64,000 nucleotides of DNA from NCBI GenBank assembly GCA_021234155.1, contig JAJEKV010000060.1, positions 7,028,323 through 7,092,322 on the forward strand. Direction: 5' to 3'. Below are positions 1 through 10,050 of this stretch, one piece after another. Made by a program: the position numbers and the translations under genes. This stretch comes from Isoetes taiwanensis (taxonomy: Eukaryota; Streptophyta; Lycopodiopsida; Isoetales; Isoetaceae). Under the pieces are notes generated by a model. The model ran no database searches, had not been told where the DNA came from, and was given only the letters and a program-made list of their open reading frames with translations. The number at the start of each line of letters is the position of its first letter. The first letter of the stretch is position 1.

Positions 1-1690
1 CGCAGCGGGTGATACTTGGGAGCATCCTCCTCTAGGCTAAGGGATTTAGCCTCTGCTTCTGCTACTGTTTTAGGGTCTGTCACTCGAACCATCTTCCTCA
101 AGGTAGGGGATAATCCCTCAATGTACCCCTCAACTGCTCTGCGCTCATTTATCCCAGGGACGTACAAACGCAACCTCATGAACTCATCCGTATAGGTTTG
201 AATCTGCTGGCAGCGGTGAGCCATGGAAACGTAATGAGACTGGCCTTAGCAAAAAATTTGAAGTGGCACCTCCCTCTAGTCAACTCGTGTGAGCGAACAT
301 ATCCTTTCCACCATATACAGGCAGACCCCGTAAGATTCATGGTGGCAACCGTGCAAATGTCCTTCTCGGTCATACCATAAGATTTGTCGAATTCCTGCAT
401 CTCATCTAACCAAGACTCGGCGCATCTACTTCTGACCTGCTTTTTCCTAAGAATTGTGCCAACTTACGATTCTTCCAGATGCTAGTGATAGCAGAGTCCA
501 CTGTCTTCTGGTAATCCTTTTTCTTAGCTTTGGCATGGTCGGCCTCGTTCTCAGAGGAATCAGACGAGTCAGAAGACTCAAAGGTGGCATCCGAGGATGA
601 GCTACTGACGTACTCGCTTCGATCGAGTAGCTATAACAAGGACAGGTGCTGGTGCAAGTAAGTCATCCCTTATACTTCAAAGTCCTCAAGAAAGAGAGAC
701 AAGGAATATAGGAAAACCAAATTCTTGTATTAAAAGGGCCATCAAAATTTTTGATGCAATAATACATATATTGTAGTGGCCAAAGAATAGGGCCGCCATT
801 AAGAGCCTCATGCTCATCCACGGTGCTATGTCATGTTCCAAGGACGTAAGAGCGAAGTCCCGATGCACCAGCACATAAGTGAAAGTGCGATAAGGAAGCT
901 TCTTATGGCCGGCCAGGGTGGACAAGGCACGGAGGTTCCACCACGATGCTTCGGCCTCTAGGGCCAGGTCTCGTGGCACAAAAAGGACCTATCCTTGCCG
1001 GAAGGCTGATAGAAAGAAGCGTGTGAGGTGGTTTCCCAACGCTTTGACCTCTAGTGTGACCGAGGTAGCAACTTCCTTATCGAGGTCCATGGTGACCTCT
1101 TCTTCCTTAAGCTCTTGCTATTCCTCCTTTACATGGCTGGGGTTATGATAGAGATCTTCCCCTTCTTCATCCGACTCGGAAGGTACATCGACCATATTGA
1201 TATTTGGGACGTGAGATCCCATGGTCGTAAAAGCTTCCTGAGGAGGCTGAGATGGAGGATCTTGAAGCATGAGATCCCTGAGCCTAAGGAGTGTGTCAAC
1301 CGGCTCAATGGTTTCTTGATGGAATTGGAGCAGCTGATGTACCTCTGTAGGAAGCTCGACTGGCGTGAAGTCAATAAAATCATCCATACAATACTCAGCA
1401 AGCTCATAAAGCACTTATGCTTTAGTTCGGCCCTTCATGCCAGCCACTACATGGTACGTCCACATGATATCCTCCAATAGGAGGTATTCCTGCCCCTGGT
1501 GATAAATGACTGGGAGGGCGTCCAAGCCAGTCAGGCATGCCCCCTGATCTCGGTGTGGTGGCATCTGTTCTGCCAATTGCTTCCACCGGGCAAAGTCATC
1601 CTCTCGGATGTACTCGTCTTCTTCCTCGTCCGAGGACTCAGGTACCTTGCCCTTCTCTGCCGGTAGAGTGTCATCTTCCACATACTGGTC
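1..1690 (-). pseudogene. gag: Gypsy 1 gag, downstream part (Retrotrans_gag-like)
   Basis: This is the continuation of the gag frame after the Copia insertion. Near 1686-1400 it is acidic (runs of S, D and E). At 410-1 it reads as a typical Retrotrans_gag domain: WLDEMQEFDKSYGMTEKD, then NLTGSACIWWKGYV, then FMRLRLYVPGINERRAVEG followed by a YIEGLSPTLRKMV-like stretch. Gag packages the element RNA. The frame is broken by several stops (for example TAG after VKEE near 1118) and by frame changes near 160-250. No CCHC knuckle is seen before the window edge. When the Copia element is removed the frame joins the part at 7546-7907 with one copy of the target duplication. Confidence 0.65.
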
Positions 1691-2532
1691 TGTTGAATAA
1701 GTTAGCAATCAATGTTATTTTTCTCAACTCTAGTTGATAATAAAGATGCCTAGCTCATAAGCAACTGCATATAAACTCATTCTGATACTTAGACATTATG
1801 CAAATGATAGCATTTCCATTAGTATGACACCACAATCATAAAGATTATACTACTCACCAATCATATTTGCAACATGATCAATCCTTAAGATATTCACACA
1901 TTGAAGATAAAATCAATGGCAATATCTAACAATGCAAAACTCAATAGTCTCTACCATTGAAGATAAAATCAATGGTAGTTAATAATAATATAAGCACCAT
2001 CGATTACCTTTCCTTATGATGATCTCTTATTCCAGAACACCCTGTAGCTGTAATCGAACAAAAGACACTGAGCACCGATCCTTCTTTCTCATTATATTTA
2101 TAATGAGCAGTTCCGACGGTGATGGAACCGCCCAAATTCTCTGGAGCCTTATCTGTTTCTGGAATCCTTGCTTACAGAGAGTTGCCACTTTTGAACAATG
2201 GTTTTGGCTCCAAGCCATTCGATGCCGTCAATATAATAAAGATAATTTTATTCTTTTCATATTTTCACCTTAGGTTATAACCTATGAATATCCCATATTC
2301 ATAATCTAGGTCAACCTTAAACGAACTTTTCATATCTTTCTTCTTCAACCTAAATCTCCTTCATCCACCAAGTAGATTTTCATTCGATCTTTATGAACCC
2401 TAGTGTTCACAAATAACAGATACATTCCACCTCATGTTCCCTTTTAATTGTTAGATCACTTCTCAACATTTATCCAACCTTCTAAGCTCTGATAACTGCA
2501 TATAAAGATGTGATCTGAACAATATTCTCACA
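1691..2532 (-). repeat. Copia 3' LTR
   Basis: This is a direct repeat of 6702-7540. The plus-strand edge reads TGTTGAATAAG and the other edge ends TATTCTCACA. It is preceded (in the element's sense) by a polypurine tract. Differences from the other LTR are concentrated near 1990-2010 and 2105-2165. Confidence 0.95.
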
Positions 2533-2545
2533 TTCCCCTTTTCAG
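2533..2545 (-). promoter_or_regulatory. Copia polypurine tract
   Basis: On the minus strand the sequence AAAAGGGGAA directly abuts the TGTGAG start of the 3' LTR. This is the expected site for priming plus-strand DNA synthesis. Confidence 0.85.
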
Positions 2546-2559
2546 ATCACAACTTAAGA

Positions 2560-4110
2560 TGTCTATGCAATTTAATTTGGTAATCAACCTCTGAAATTTA
2601 ACATAACTTAAGCCTTTTTTCAATACATCTGCTAATTGATCTTCAGACCTAATGTATTCAACATGTATCATAGATCTTCTTACCATATCTCTGATGAAAT
2701 GTAGCTCCATTTCTATATGTTTTGTCCTCTCATGTTGTATGGGATTTTTGGTCATAGCTATGCAGCTCTGATTGTCACAGAACAACTTTGTGCCTTCATT
2801 TTGAATTAAGCCAATCTCTTTCAAGAATCTTCTGCACCAAACAATTTCTTTTGCTGCAAGAGTTGTTGCGAAAGATATTCTCGATTCACCATTTGATGTG
2901 AGCAATTGATGATCTTTTTTACTTCTCCAACTTACTGGCCCTTCCTCCAAGCATTAACAAATATCCAGAAGTTGATTTTCGTTCATCCTGATCCCCACAC
3001 CAATCTGCATCACAAAATGCCTTTAAGATCAAGTCATTTGTATCAAAAACTATCCCAGTAGTCTTTGTTCCTTTCAGATATCTTAATACCCTTTTGGCAG
3101 CTAACCAGTGTCCATATCCAGGATCATTGTTATATCTGCTAAGAACATTAACTATATATGCAATATCAGGTCTAGTATTATTTGCTATGTATAATAAGCT
3201 TCCCACCAGAGGTCTATATGGTACTTCAGCCATCTTATTTCTCTCTTTATCTGTTTGTGGACATAAATCTCTTGAGATCTTCATTCCTGGCACAACTGGT
3301 GATTTGATAGAATTGCATTCAGTCATGTTGAACCTATCAATCACAGTATTAATGCAATTTTCCTGTGAAAGTGTAATCCTTTTGCTTCTCCTATCCCCTG
3401 CAACTTCAGTACCCAAGAACTGCCTCAACTCACCCAGATCCGACATTTTAAATTTTTCCTTCAATATGTTCTTGCATCTGTTTAAAATTATTGTGTTGCT
3501 GGCTGCCATGACACAGTCATCTACATATAACCCCATTATGCAATAATCTTTCTCCTCTCTAAAAATGTATACATTCCCATCATTCTTCAGTGCCTCAAAT
3601 CCCTGTTCCTTTAGATAGTTATCAATACATTTGTTCCATTGCCTGGGTTATTGTTTTAAACCATAAACTGCCTTTTTCAGTCTCCAGACCTTATTTGTTC
3701 CTTCCTCATACCCAGGTGCTTGTTTCATGAAGATTTCTTCTTCTAGATCAGCATTTAAGAATGTTGTGCTAACATCCATATGGTGCAGCTCCAGATCACA
3801 TGCATTTGCCATAGCAATTAGCATTCTAATGCTTGTTAGCTTAACTACTGGTGAATAAGTCTCCTCATAGTCTACACCATGCCTTTGTGAGTATCCCTGT
3901 GCTACAAGTCTAGCCTTATATTTAGTGCTTCCATCTGCATTTAGTTTTAGCTTGTAGACCCATTTGTTTCCAACTATATTCTTGTTTTTTGGCATGTCAA
4001 CCACTTCATATGTTGAAGTTCTGTCAAATGCATTAATCTCCTCTTCCATTGCCTCTCTCCACTTATTTGCATTCAAGCTGCTAATGGCATCTTCAAAACT
4101 TTCAGGAACT
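2560..4110 (-). pseudogene. pol: Copia reverse transcriptase and RNase H
   Basis: The RT domain opens near 4090 with WREAMEEEINAF, continues with NKWVYKLKLNADGS and YKARLVAQGYSQ, and has HMDVSTTFLNADL for the first catalytic aspartate. YVDD follows near 3530. RNase H follows with RYLKGTK, FCDADWCGD and KSTSGYLL (about 3090-2940), then LAAKEIVWCRRFL and KHIEMELHFIRD (about 2870-2690). The enzyme copies element RNA into DNA in virus-like particles. Damage: an in-frame TAA just after the KAVYGLKQ motif near 3646, and a frame change at about 2930-2950 within RNase H. Domain order after integrase confirms Copia rather than Gypsy. Confidence 0.9.
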
Positions 4111-4119
4111 CCATTTTCC

Positions 4120-5505
4120 AGAACCATTAAAGCTTCAGTTATATTCCCTTTATTTGTATTCAGCCTGCTACTTCTCCCATCCATTTTCCTATTTTCAATG
4201 TTGATACTTAAATCATCCTTTAATTTTTCTCCTTCTGTTTTCCTTTGCTCATGTCTTATATTTGAATTTTCCGAAGCATTTTCTTGATCACTTCCAATGT
4301 TCTGACTGTGTTCAATCTCCTCTCTTTCTTCTTCTTCCTCACTGTCATTTTCAAAGTCTTCTGGTTTTGATAAACCCGGAGATCCATCTAAGTCATCTGA
4401 TTTCTCTTGGTTTTCCTCTATCATGGTTTTTGTTATTTCTTTTTCTATAGGTTCTGCATTCATTCCCATTGGCTTATATAGCTCCTTTTCAACAAATTCA
4501 ACATCCCTGCTAACTAGAATTCTTCTACCTACAGGATCATAAACCCTATAACCTTTCGAATGCTCATCATATCCTACCAAGTAGGTTATTAATGATCTAT
4601 CATCAAGCTTTAACCTTTTTTCCTCTGGCACATGTGTATATACCAAGCAACCAAATGCTCTGAATTTTTCATAATTTGAGGATTTCCCTGTCCACACTTC
4701 ATCTGGACTTTTTCCAGCCAATACTCTTGTTGGTAATACATTCTGTATTACTACTGCAGTCTTAACTGCCTCTTCCCAAAGAAAGTTAGGGAGCCTTGAG
4801 TGTTTCAGCATGGCCCTGACTGCATTTAAGATGCTTTTATTTTTTCTTTCAGCTGTGCCATTTTGTTGGGGAGTATAACTGCAAGTGTACTGTCTCTTTA
4901 TCCCCTTCTTTATACAATAGGTCACAAATTTAGCCGACATATATTCTCCCCCCCCATCTGATCTGACACATTTGATTCTTTTACCCGTGGAGCACTCTAC
5001 TTCTGCTGCAAATTGCCTAAAAGCTTCAAAGGCCAAGTTTTTACTTCTCAAACAATAAACCCTGGTTTTTCTACTATAATCATCAATGAAAGTTATGAAA
5101 TATTTCTTACCTGTTATCCCAGTTATGTTGAGTGGTCCACAAAGATCTGTATGCATGAGTTTGAGGATTTCCTTTGCTCTCTCCTTTGATCTTGAAAAAG
5201 GTAACCTGCATTGTTTTCCTAACATGCATCCTTTGCATATATGATTCACAATGCCAACATAGCATATCAGGAATGGTAGCCATATTAATACTGTTCAAGC
5301 AATGAGAATCAATACCAAATAAGTTGCCAACACGTTTTCCAAGAAATTTCAATTGATTTCCTTCATAAACTTTACATTCGAGTTGCTCAAACACAACTTT
5401 GAAACCCATGTCAACTAGTTGACAAACTGAAATTAAATTCCTGACTAAGCTTGGGACACACAATACATTTTGTAGATTGACTGCTCTTCCTTCCAAATCA
5501 AACAA
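4120..5505 (-). pseudogene. pol: Copia pre-integrase zinc finger and integrase
   Basis: A GAG-pre-integrase segment (about 5290-5200; LCWHCESYM and later MNHICKGCMLGKQCR) leads into the rve catalytic core. The core has FIDDYSRKTRVY (first D), RSDGGGEYMS (second D) and PQQNGTAERKN (catalytic E). It is followed by FLWEEAVKTAVVIQNVLPTR and a PDEVWTGKSSNYEKFRAFGCLVY segment typical of Copia. An acidic, S/E/N-rich linker precedes RT. The reading frame changes once near 5200-5250, so the piece upstream is out of frame with the core. Integrase inserts the DNA copy and makes the 5-bp duplication seen at the element's ends. Confidence 0.9.
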
Positions 5506-5532
5506 CTCTAAAACTCCTACTTCTTCAATCTT

Positions 5533-6679
5533 CTACAAACTGCCATTTCCAACTTGCACATGTCCTCCTTTAGTGCCTTTGCATTCCTTTAACAACTTTG
5601 ATGTACATGTTATGCTCTTTTCAGCTCCACTATCTAAAATTAGAAGGTTATCATCATTAATATTTGAATAAGCAACAAAAATTTGAGATTGTCTTACCTC
5701 TTCATCTGTTTCTGATGTACCCTCTTCTAGCTTGACTTCTTCTGCCATGTTTGCTTCAAAAGCAGCTTTGCCTCTTCCCCTACCTCTTCCCCTTGCATTA
5801 GCATATCTTTCTCCCCTTCCTCTTCCTCTAGAGCCTTCTTTAAGTGTGGAACAAGTCGAGGCATAATGGCCTCTGCCTCCACAATGATAACAGTTTATTT
5901 CCTTTGTTAGGTTTGGACAGTTTACCTTTATGTGCCCTTGCTGATTACAATGAAAGCAAGGTCCAATTCTGCCTCGACCGTCTACTTTATTCTTCCCTTT
6001 AATAAATAGAATTTGGCTTGTTTCATCTTCATCACTAACCTTATTCTGCTCAATCTCTGTTTTCAACATCCTTTCTGCTTCCTCTCTAGTTCTTGCTATT
6101 GTCCTAATGATAGAAATGTTTCCCAAACTTGTTACACTCCTGGAGATTGCAAGAACTTGCTGCTGCTGAGAATATGTCACCCCTGCACCCTCAAGATCTG
6201 CAATGATATTGTCAAAGCTTTGTAGAAACTCATTCACATTGCTTTTGTCAACAAGCTTTAGTCTCCTCAGTTCATTTTCTAAGACATCAATTTGAGATGA
6301 GGTTTTTTCTTCATATGTCATCAACAAATATTTCCACATATCTCTAGGATGTTTTCCTCTTAGTTTCAACACTATTCCAGAGCTTACCTTGCTTATTATA
6401 ATTCCTTGAGCCTCTCTTAATTTGGCTTGACTTTCACTGCCTTCACCTGCACCAGAGGTTACACTTACCTCTCTCCCTTCACCTTCAGCCATACTCTCTC
6501 CTTCTGCAGTGGAACTTGTATTTAATTTCTTTTACAACTGTGTCAGCAGGTTCAACAATCTCCCATAAATCTTCCACTTGCAACACATGCTTTATCTTCT
6601 CTTTCCAAACTTGGAACCCTGAATCTCCTTTGAAAACTTCAATAGTATTCAATAATCCTGCACCAAAACGGCTAGACAT
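5533..6679 (-). pseudogene. gag: Copia gag with two zinc knuckles, and protease start
   Basis: The start Met lies at 6679, ten bases after the primer site, with the N-terminus MSSRFGAGLLNTIEVF. A frame change near 6490 separates the first 64 residues from the rest. The UBN2-type gag body follows (AQGIIISKVSSGIVLKLRG, then MTYEEKTSSQIDVLENEL). Two CX2CX4HX4C knuckles, CFHCNQQGHIKVNC and CYHCGGRGHYASTC, lie near 5975 and 5890. An RGRGRGERYANARGRGRGRG nucleic-acid-binding stretch comes next, then the protease signature LLILDSGAEKSI near 5650-5610. Gag forms the particle; protease cuts the polyprotein. Confidence 0.9.
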
Positions 6680-6688
6680 CTTTTTCTA

Positions 6689-6700
6689 GCTCTGATACCA
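6689..6700 (-). promoter_or_regulatory. Copia primer-binding site (tRNA-iMet)
   Basis: On the minus strand the sequence is TGGTATCAGAGC, one base after the 5' LTR end. It is the complement of the 3' end of plant initiator tRNA-Met and is the usual minus-strand primer site in plant Copia and Gypsy elements. Confidence 0.95.
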
Positions 6701-6701
6701 T

Positions 6702-7540
6702 TGTTGAATAAGTTAGCAATCAATGTTATTTTTCTCAATTCTAGTTGATAATAAAGATGCCTAGCTCATAAGCAACTGCATATAAACTCATTCTGATACT
6801 TAGACATTATGCAAATGATAGCATTTCCATTAGTATGATACCACAATCATAAAGATTATACTACTCACCAATCATATTTGCAACATGATCAATCCTTAAG
6901 ATATTCACACATTGAAGATAAAATCAATGGCAATATCTAACAATGCAAAACTCAATAGTCTCCACCATTGAAGATAAAATCAATGGTAGTTAATAACAAC
7001 TAACCACCGATTACCTTTCCTTATGATGATCTCTTATTCCAGAACACCCTGTAGCTGTAATCGAACAAAAGACACCGAGCACCGATCCTTCTTTCTCATT
7101 ATATTTATAATGAGCGCCCGAACGGTGATGGAACCGCCCAAATTCTCGGAGCCTTTATCTCATTTTAGGAATCCTTTTGCTTACAGAGAGTTGCCACTTT
7201 TGAACAATGGTTTTGGCTCCAAGCCATTCGATGCCGTCAATATAATAAAGATAATTTTATTTTTTCATATTTTCACCTTAGGTTATAACCTATGAATATC
7301 CCATATTCATAACCTAGGTCAACCTTAAACGAACTTTTCATATCTTTCTTCTTCAACCTAAATCTCCTTCATCCACCAAGTAGATTTTCATTCGATCTTT
7401 ATGAACCCTAGTGTTCACAAATAACAGATACATTCCACCTCCTGTTCCCTTTTAATTGTCAGATCACTTCTCAACATTTATCCAACCTTCTAAGCTCTGA
7501 TAACTGCATATAAAGATGTGATCTGAACAATATTCTCACA
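6702..7540 (-). repeat. Copia 5' LTR
   Basis: Direct repeat of 1691-2532. It should hold the element promoter. The TGGTC target duplication follows at 7541-7545. Confidence 0.95.
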
Positions 7541-7545
7541 TGGTC

Positions 7546-7907
7546 CATAAGAATGGCCAGGGCGAAGGCCACTTCAAGGTACTGCTGGCTTCATGTGTCA
7601 CCATTGGTGGATTGCGGCCCCATCTAGGCTTGCCTTTTAGAACATCATATGCATGCGTGTCTCCTCCCAGCATTTCCCTCACCACAGCTCTCTCTAAGTA
7701 GAGCTGGGGCGGATCCCCTAAAGGAATACAAAGAGGTAGCATCTCTTGAGTATAAAACTCAAGAAAGCCCGCATAATCGGGATGGCTCTGCATGTTGGCA
7801 ATGAGGTCTATCTTCTGGAGAAAAAAGGGCTATAGGAGATCAAAGGGAACTTGGGAGTCCCAATGCTCTCCGTCCTGATACCATTGGAGCAAGGTTGGGG
7901 TCATCAT
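7546..7907 (-). pseudogene. gag: Gypsy 1 gag, N-terminal part
   Basis: A Met pair at 7907/7904 opens MMTPTLLQWYQDGEHW, continues through FFLQKIDLIANMQSH and YAGFLEFYTQEMLPL, and runs up to the Copia insertion. One in-frame TAG at 7830-7832 replaces what looks like a CAG codon, and a frame change occurs near 7590. Across the Copia gap the frame reads ALAILMDQYVEDDTLPAE, using one copy of the duplicated TGGTC. The host frame was thus open there when the Copia element landed. No function beyond gag is inferred. Confidence 0.6.
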
Positions 7908-8156
7908 TGGAGCTGCAGGCGTGGAGGAGGAAGAAGGAACAAGATAAGCAAGAGATAAAAAAAAAAAAAAAAAGAACCCTAAAGGTGTTTAAATAGCTTT
8001 TCACTTTTATGCTGACATCAGTCAGTATTTAAATAATTATTAAAATTATTTATTTTTGTATTTTTTTTTTTGGTAAGATGAAGTTTAAATAGACAAAACT
8101 CGATTATATTCATATATTATACAAAATTGATACAAGAAAGATGCTTGATGGACAAG
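7908..8156. other. AT-rich spacer between H3-like ORF and gag of Gypsy 1
   Basis: No gene is seen. On the minus strand the stretch after the H3-like stop codon looks like a plant 3' UTR and contains a run of eleven A (8060-8070 as T on the plus strand) about 87 bases after the stop. An opposite run of A lies at about 7959-7975 on the plus strand. The A run could be a trace of a captured polyadenylated transcript, or simply AT-rich sequence. Confidence 0.5.
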
Positions 8157-9394
8157 CTAATTATGATCTCCCCGAATTCTTCGAGCGAGAGCCAAATCCT
8201 TCGTCATAATAGTAACCCTTTTCTCATGGATAGCGCAAAGGTTAGCATCGCCAAAAAGGGCTATGAGGTAAGCCTCAGCAGCCTCCTGCAGTGCTAGTAT
8301 AGCAAAAGTTTAGAACCGCAGGTCAGTCTTGAATTCCTGGGCTATTTCGCGGACCAAACGCTGAAAAGGGAGCTTCCTTAACAGGAGATCGATAGTCTTT
8401 TGGTACTTATGGATCTCCCGTAAGGCCATTGTGCCTGGTTTGAACCGATGCGGTTTCCTTTGGGCCACAGCCCTCTAGGTCGACATTGGCTTCTTGGGCA
8501 AACTCTTGCCCCCTGATACTGGGTGAGGCCTTCCCGACACTCCCAACAGCCTTGAGCTTTTCCTTGCATTGGCTCCCCGACTTATGGGCGGTGGACTTCC
8601 GCCGTCTCTTAATGGGAGGCTTCTCAGTCTGGTCAGGGTCGCATGGGGTCTCTTGCTCTGTATCTGGCTCCTGCTGCTGCTGATCCTGGTTCTGCTTGGC
8701 AAGCTCCTCTGCTTGTCGTTGTTGCTCGGCTCTCTTGGCCTCTTCGCGTGCGGCACAGGCATCGGCCATGCTCTCTTCCATTTCAACAAAGCGTCGGGCC
8801 GTTATCCTTCGAAGCAGTTCGGCACGATAACGGTCTGGCCAGGCTTGCATGTCCAACTGAATCAATGATCAAATGATCTGTGGTAATGTACGATGGGACT
8901 TCACCCCAAGTAAAACTCTGGGTGGCGTCATCATACTCATAAGGGGGAAGCTCAAAGGGGTTGCCGTCTATAATGGCTCTCCCATCACTCAGGTAAATAT
9001 ACTCGAGGCCCCGAGCGTTTGGGTCTCCCCTCTCCATCTCCCTTGTATCATCCAGACGGGCTAGCTCCCTGATTCTCGCAGCCTCCCTCCGGATGGCTTC
9101 CTCCTCAGGGACCTCCACGCACGAGGGTGGATAAAACTTAACCAGCATCATCACTTGGTCAGGTAGCTCGATCACGGTATAAGGCTGCTGGAGAAGGTTA
9201 AGCTTTATCAGAAAGCACTCAGAGAGGTGGAAGATGGGGTATGGAATCCTAAATCCGGCAATGAAGCGCTGCACTAACTCAGTCAAAAGTCTCTCGACTA
9301 GGTCCGGGTCAGTAGCAAGGTGCTCTCCGAGTTGGGCAAATATTTGGAGCACAGTGAAGTTGCTGGGACTTAGGGTACCTTTAGTGCGTGCCAT
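8157..9394 (-). pseudogene. Histone H3-fold ORF upstream of Gypsy gag
   Basis: The ORF starts MARTKGT at 9394 and has an unfamiliar segment of about 190 residues (LLTELVQRFIAGFRIPYPIF, later ELPPYEYDDATQSFTWGEV). After a frame change near 8865 comes a Q/E-rich stretch with a basic, NLS-like KPPIKRRRKST (about 8605). After a second frame change, 8459-8157 encodes 100 residues that align without gaps to histone H3 residues 36-135. Visible blocks are [58 protein letters not shown] and LARRIRGD. About three quarters of positions match canonical H3 by eye, and the loop 1 insertion of CENH3 is absent. In-frame stops: TAG at 8475-8477 and TAA at 8310-8312 (the Q85 position). It could be an element accessory gene or a captured histone mRNA. 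Confidence 0.85.
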
Positions 9395-10035
9395 AGTCAT
9401 GGGCATTAGGTGAAAAGAGGCGTGAAAGGAGGCGTTAGGAGTTGGTAATGGCGTAGGGCAGCAGTGGAGGCAAGGCGCTTCAAGCTTCAACTCCGGCCGC
9501 TATAGCGGACGGGCTAGGCAGACGCATGACAGAGGCAAGGCGAGCAAATAAAAAAAAAAAAAACGTCACTTTGATTTAAAGTCCAAAATTTTTTTGAAAA
9601 CTTTCTTTTTAAAAGGAAATTTTTATACGGCGGTATATGCGTTTTATATGACCGGGCGCCACCGTGATTATACGGCCCCCGTTCAAAAATCTGAGACGCT
9701 CCAACTCGAGCGTCGCCCGAGTAAACTTTTGACCCATTTTTTTTTTTCCCTTTTGCTGCCAGGTAACGATGCCCCTTAGGGTATTTGGATGATGACCGAC
9801 ATGTTGGAGGAATAATTCCGTCCATCCGAGCTACCTGGAGAAAGTTATGGCGCTTGTAAAAACACGAACCTCTAGCTCCATCATCTAAACCTAATCACTC
9901 TATTGTAGAGCACTCTCCTACTCAACTAAGTTATTCCTCCCATAACTAGGTCAACTCACATGCTAACTATAGTAAGTACCGTCAATTAACGAGTTAGATT
10001 ATAGTCAGTGCAATGATTTGGTCCACCAAAATCAT
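9395..10035 (-). other. Gypsy 1 untranslated leader
   Basis: Sequence between the primer site and the H3-like ORF. It holds homopolymer runs (A at 9549-9562, T at 9738-9748). I see no convincing coding sequence in it; the open frame at 9514-9825 has no recognisable motif. Confidence 0.5.
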
Positions 10036-10047
10036 GCTCTGATACCA
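10036..10047 (-). promoter_or_regulatory. Gypsy 1 primer-binding site (tRNA-iMet)
   Basis: TGGTATCAGAGC on the minus strand, three bases from the CATCA end of the LTR. Confidence 0.9.
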
Positions 10048-10050
10048 CTT

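Larger units (their letters stand above)
1691..7540 (-). mobile_element. Ty1/Copia LTR retrotransposon, nearly complete, nested in Gypsy 1
   Basis: Two LTRs of 842 and 839 bp (1691-2532 and 6702-7540) start TGTGAG and end TTCAACA in the element's sense. They flank a gag-protease-integrase-RT-RNase H region, which is the Copia order. A tRNA-iMet primer site lies next to the 5' LTR and a purine tract next to the 3' LTR. A five-base target duplication, TGGTC, is present at 1686-1690 and 7541-7545. The LTRs differ by roughly twenty small changes by eye, so the insertion is fairly recent but not fresh. The coding region carries some frameshifts and stops, so this copy is probably not autonomous. 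Confidence 0.95.

Noticed and set aside
3094-5671. Plus-strand ORFs opposite the Copia element
   Set aside because: They are antisense shadows of gag-pol with low-complexity, hydrophobic translations and no motifs.
8157-8459. A working host histone H3 gene
   Set aside because: It has an in-frame TAA at the Q85 position, a TAG just upstream, frame changes in the N-terminal part, and many changes from canonical H3.
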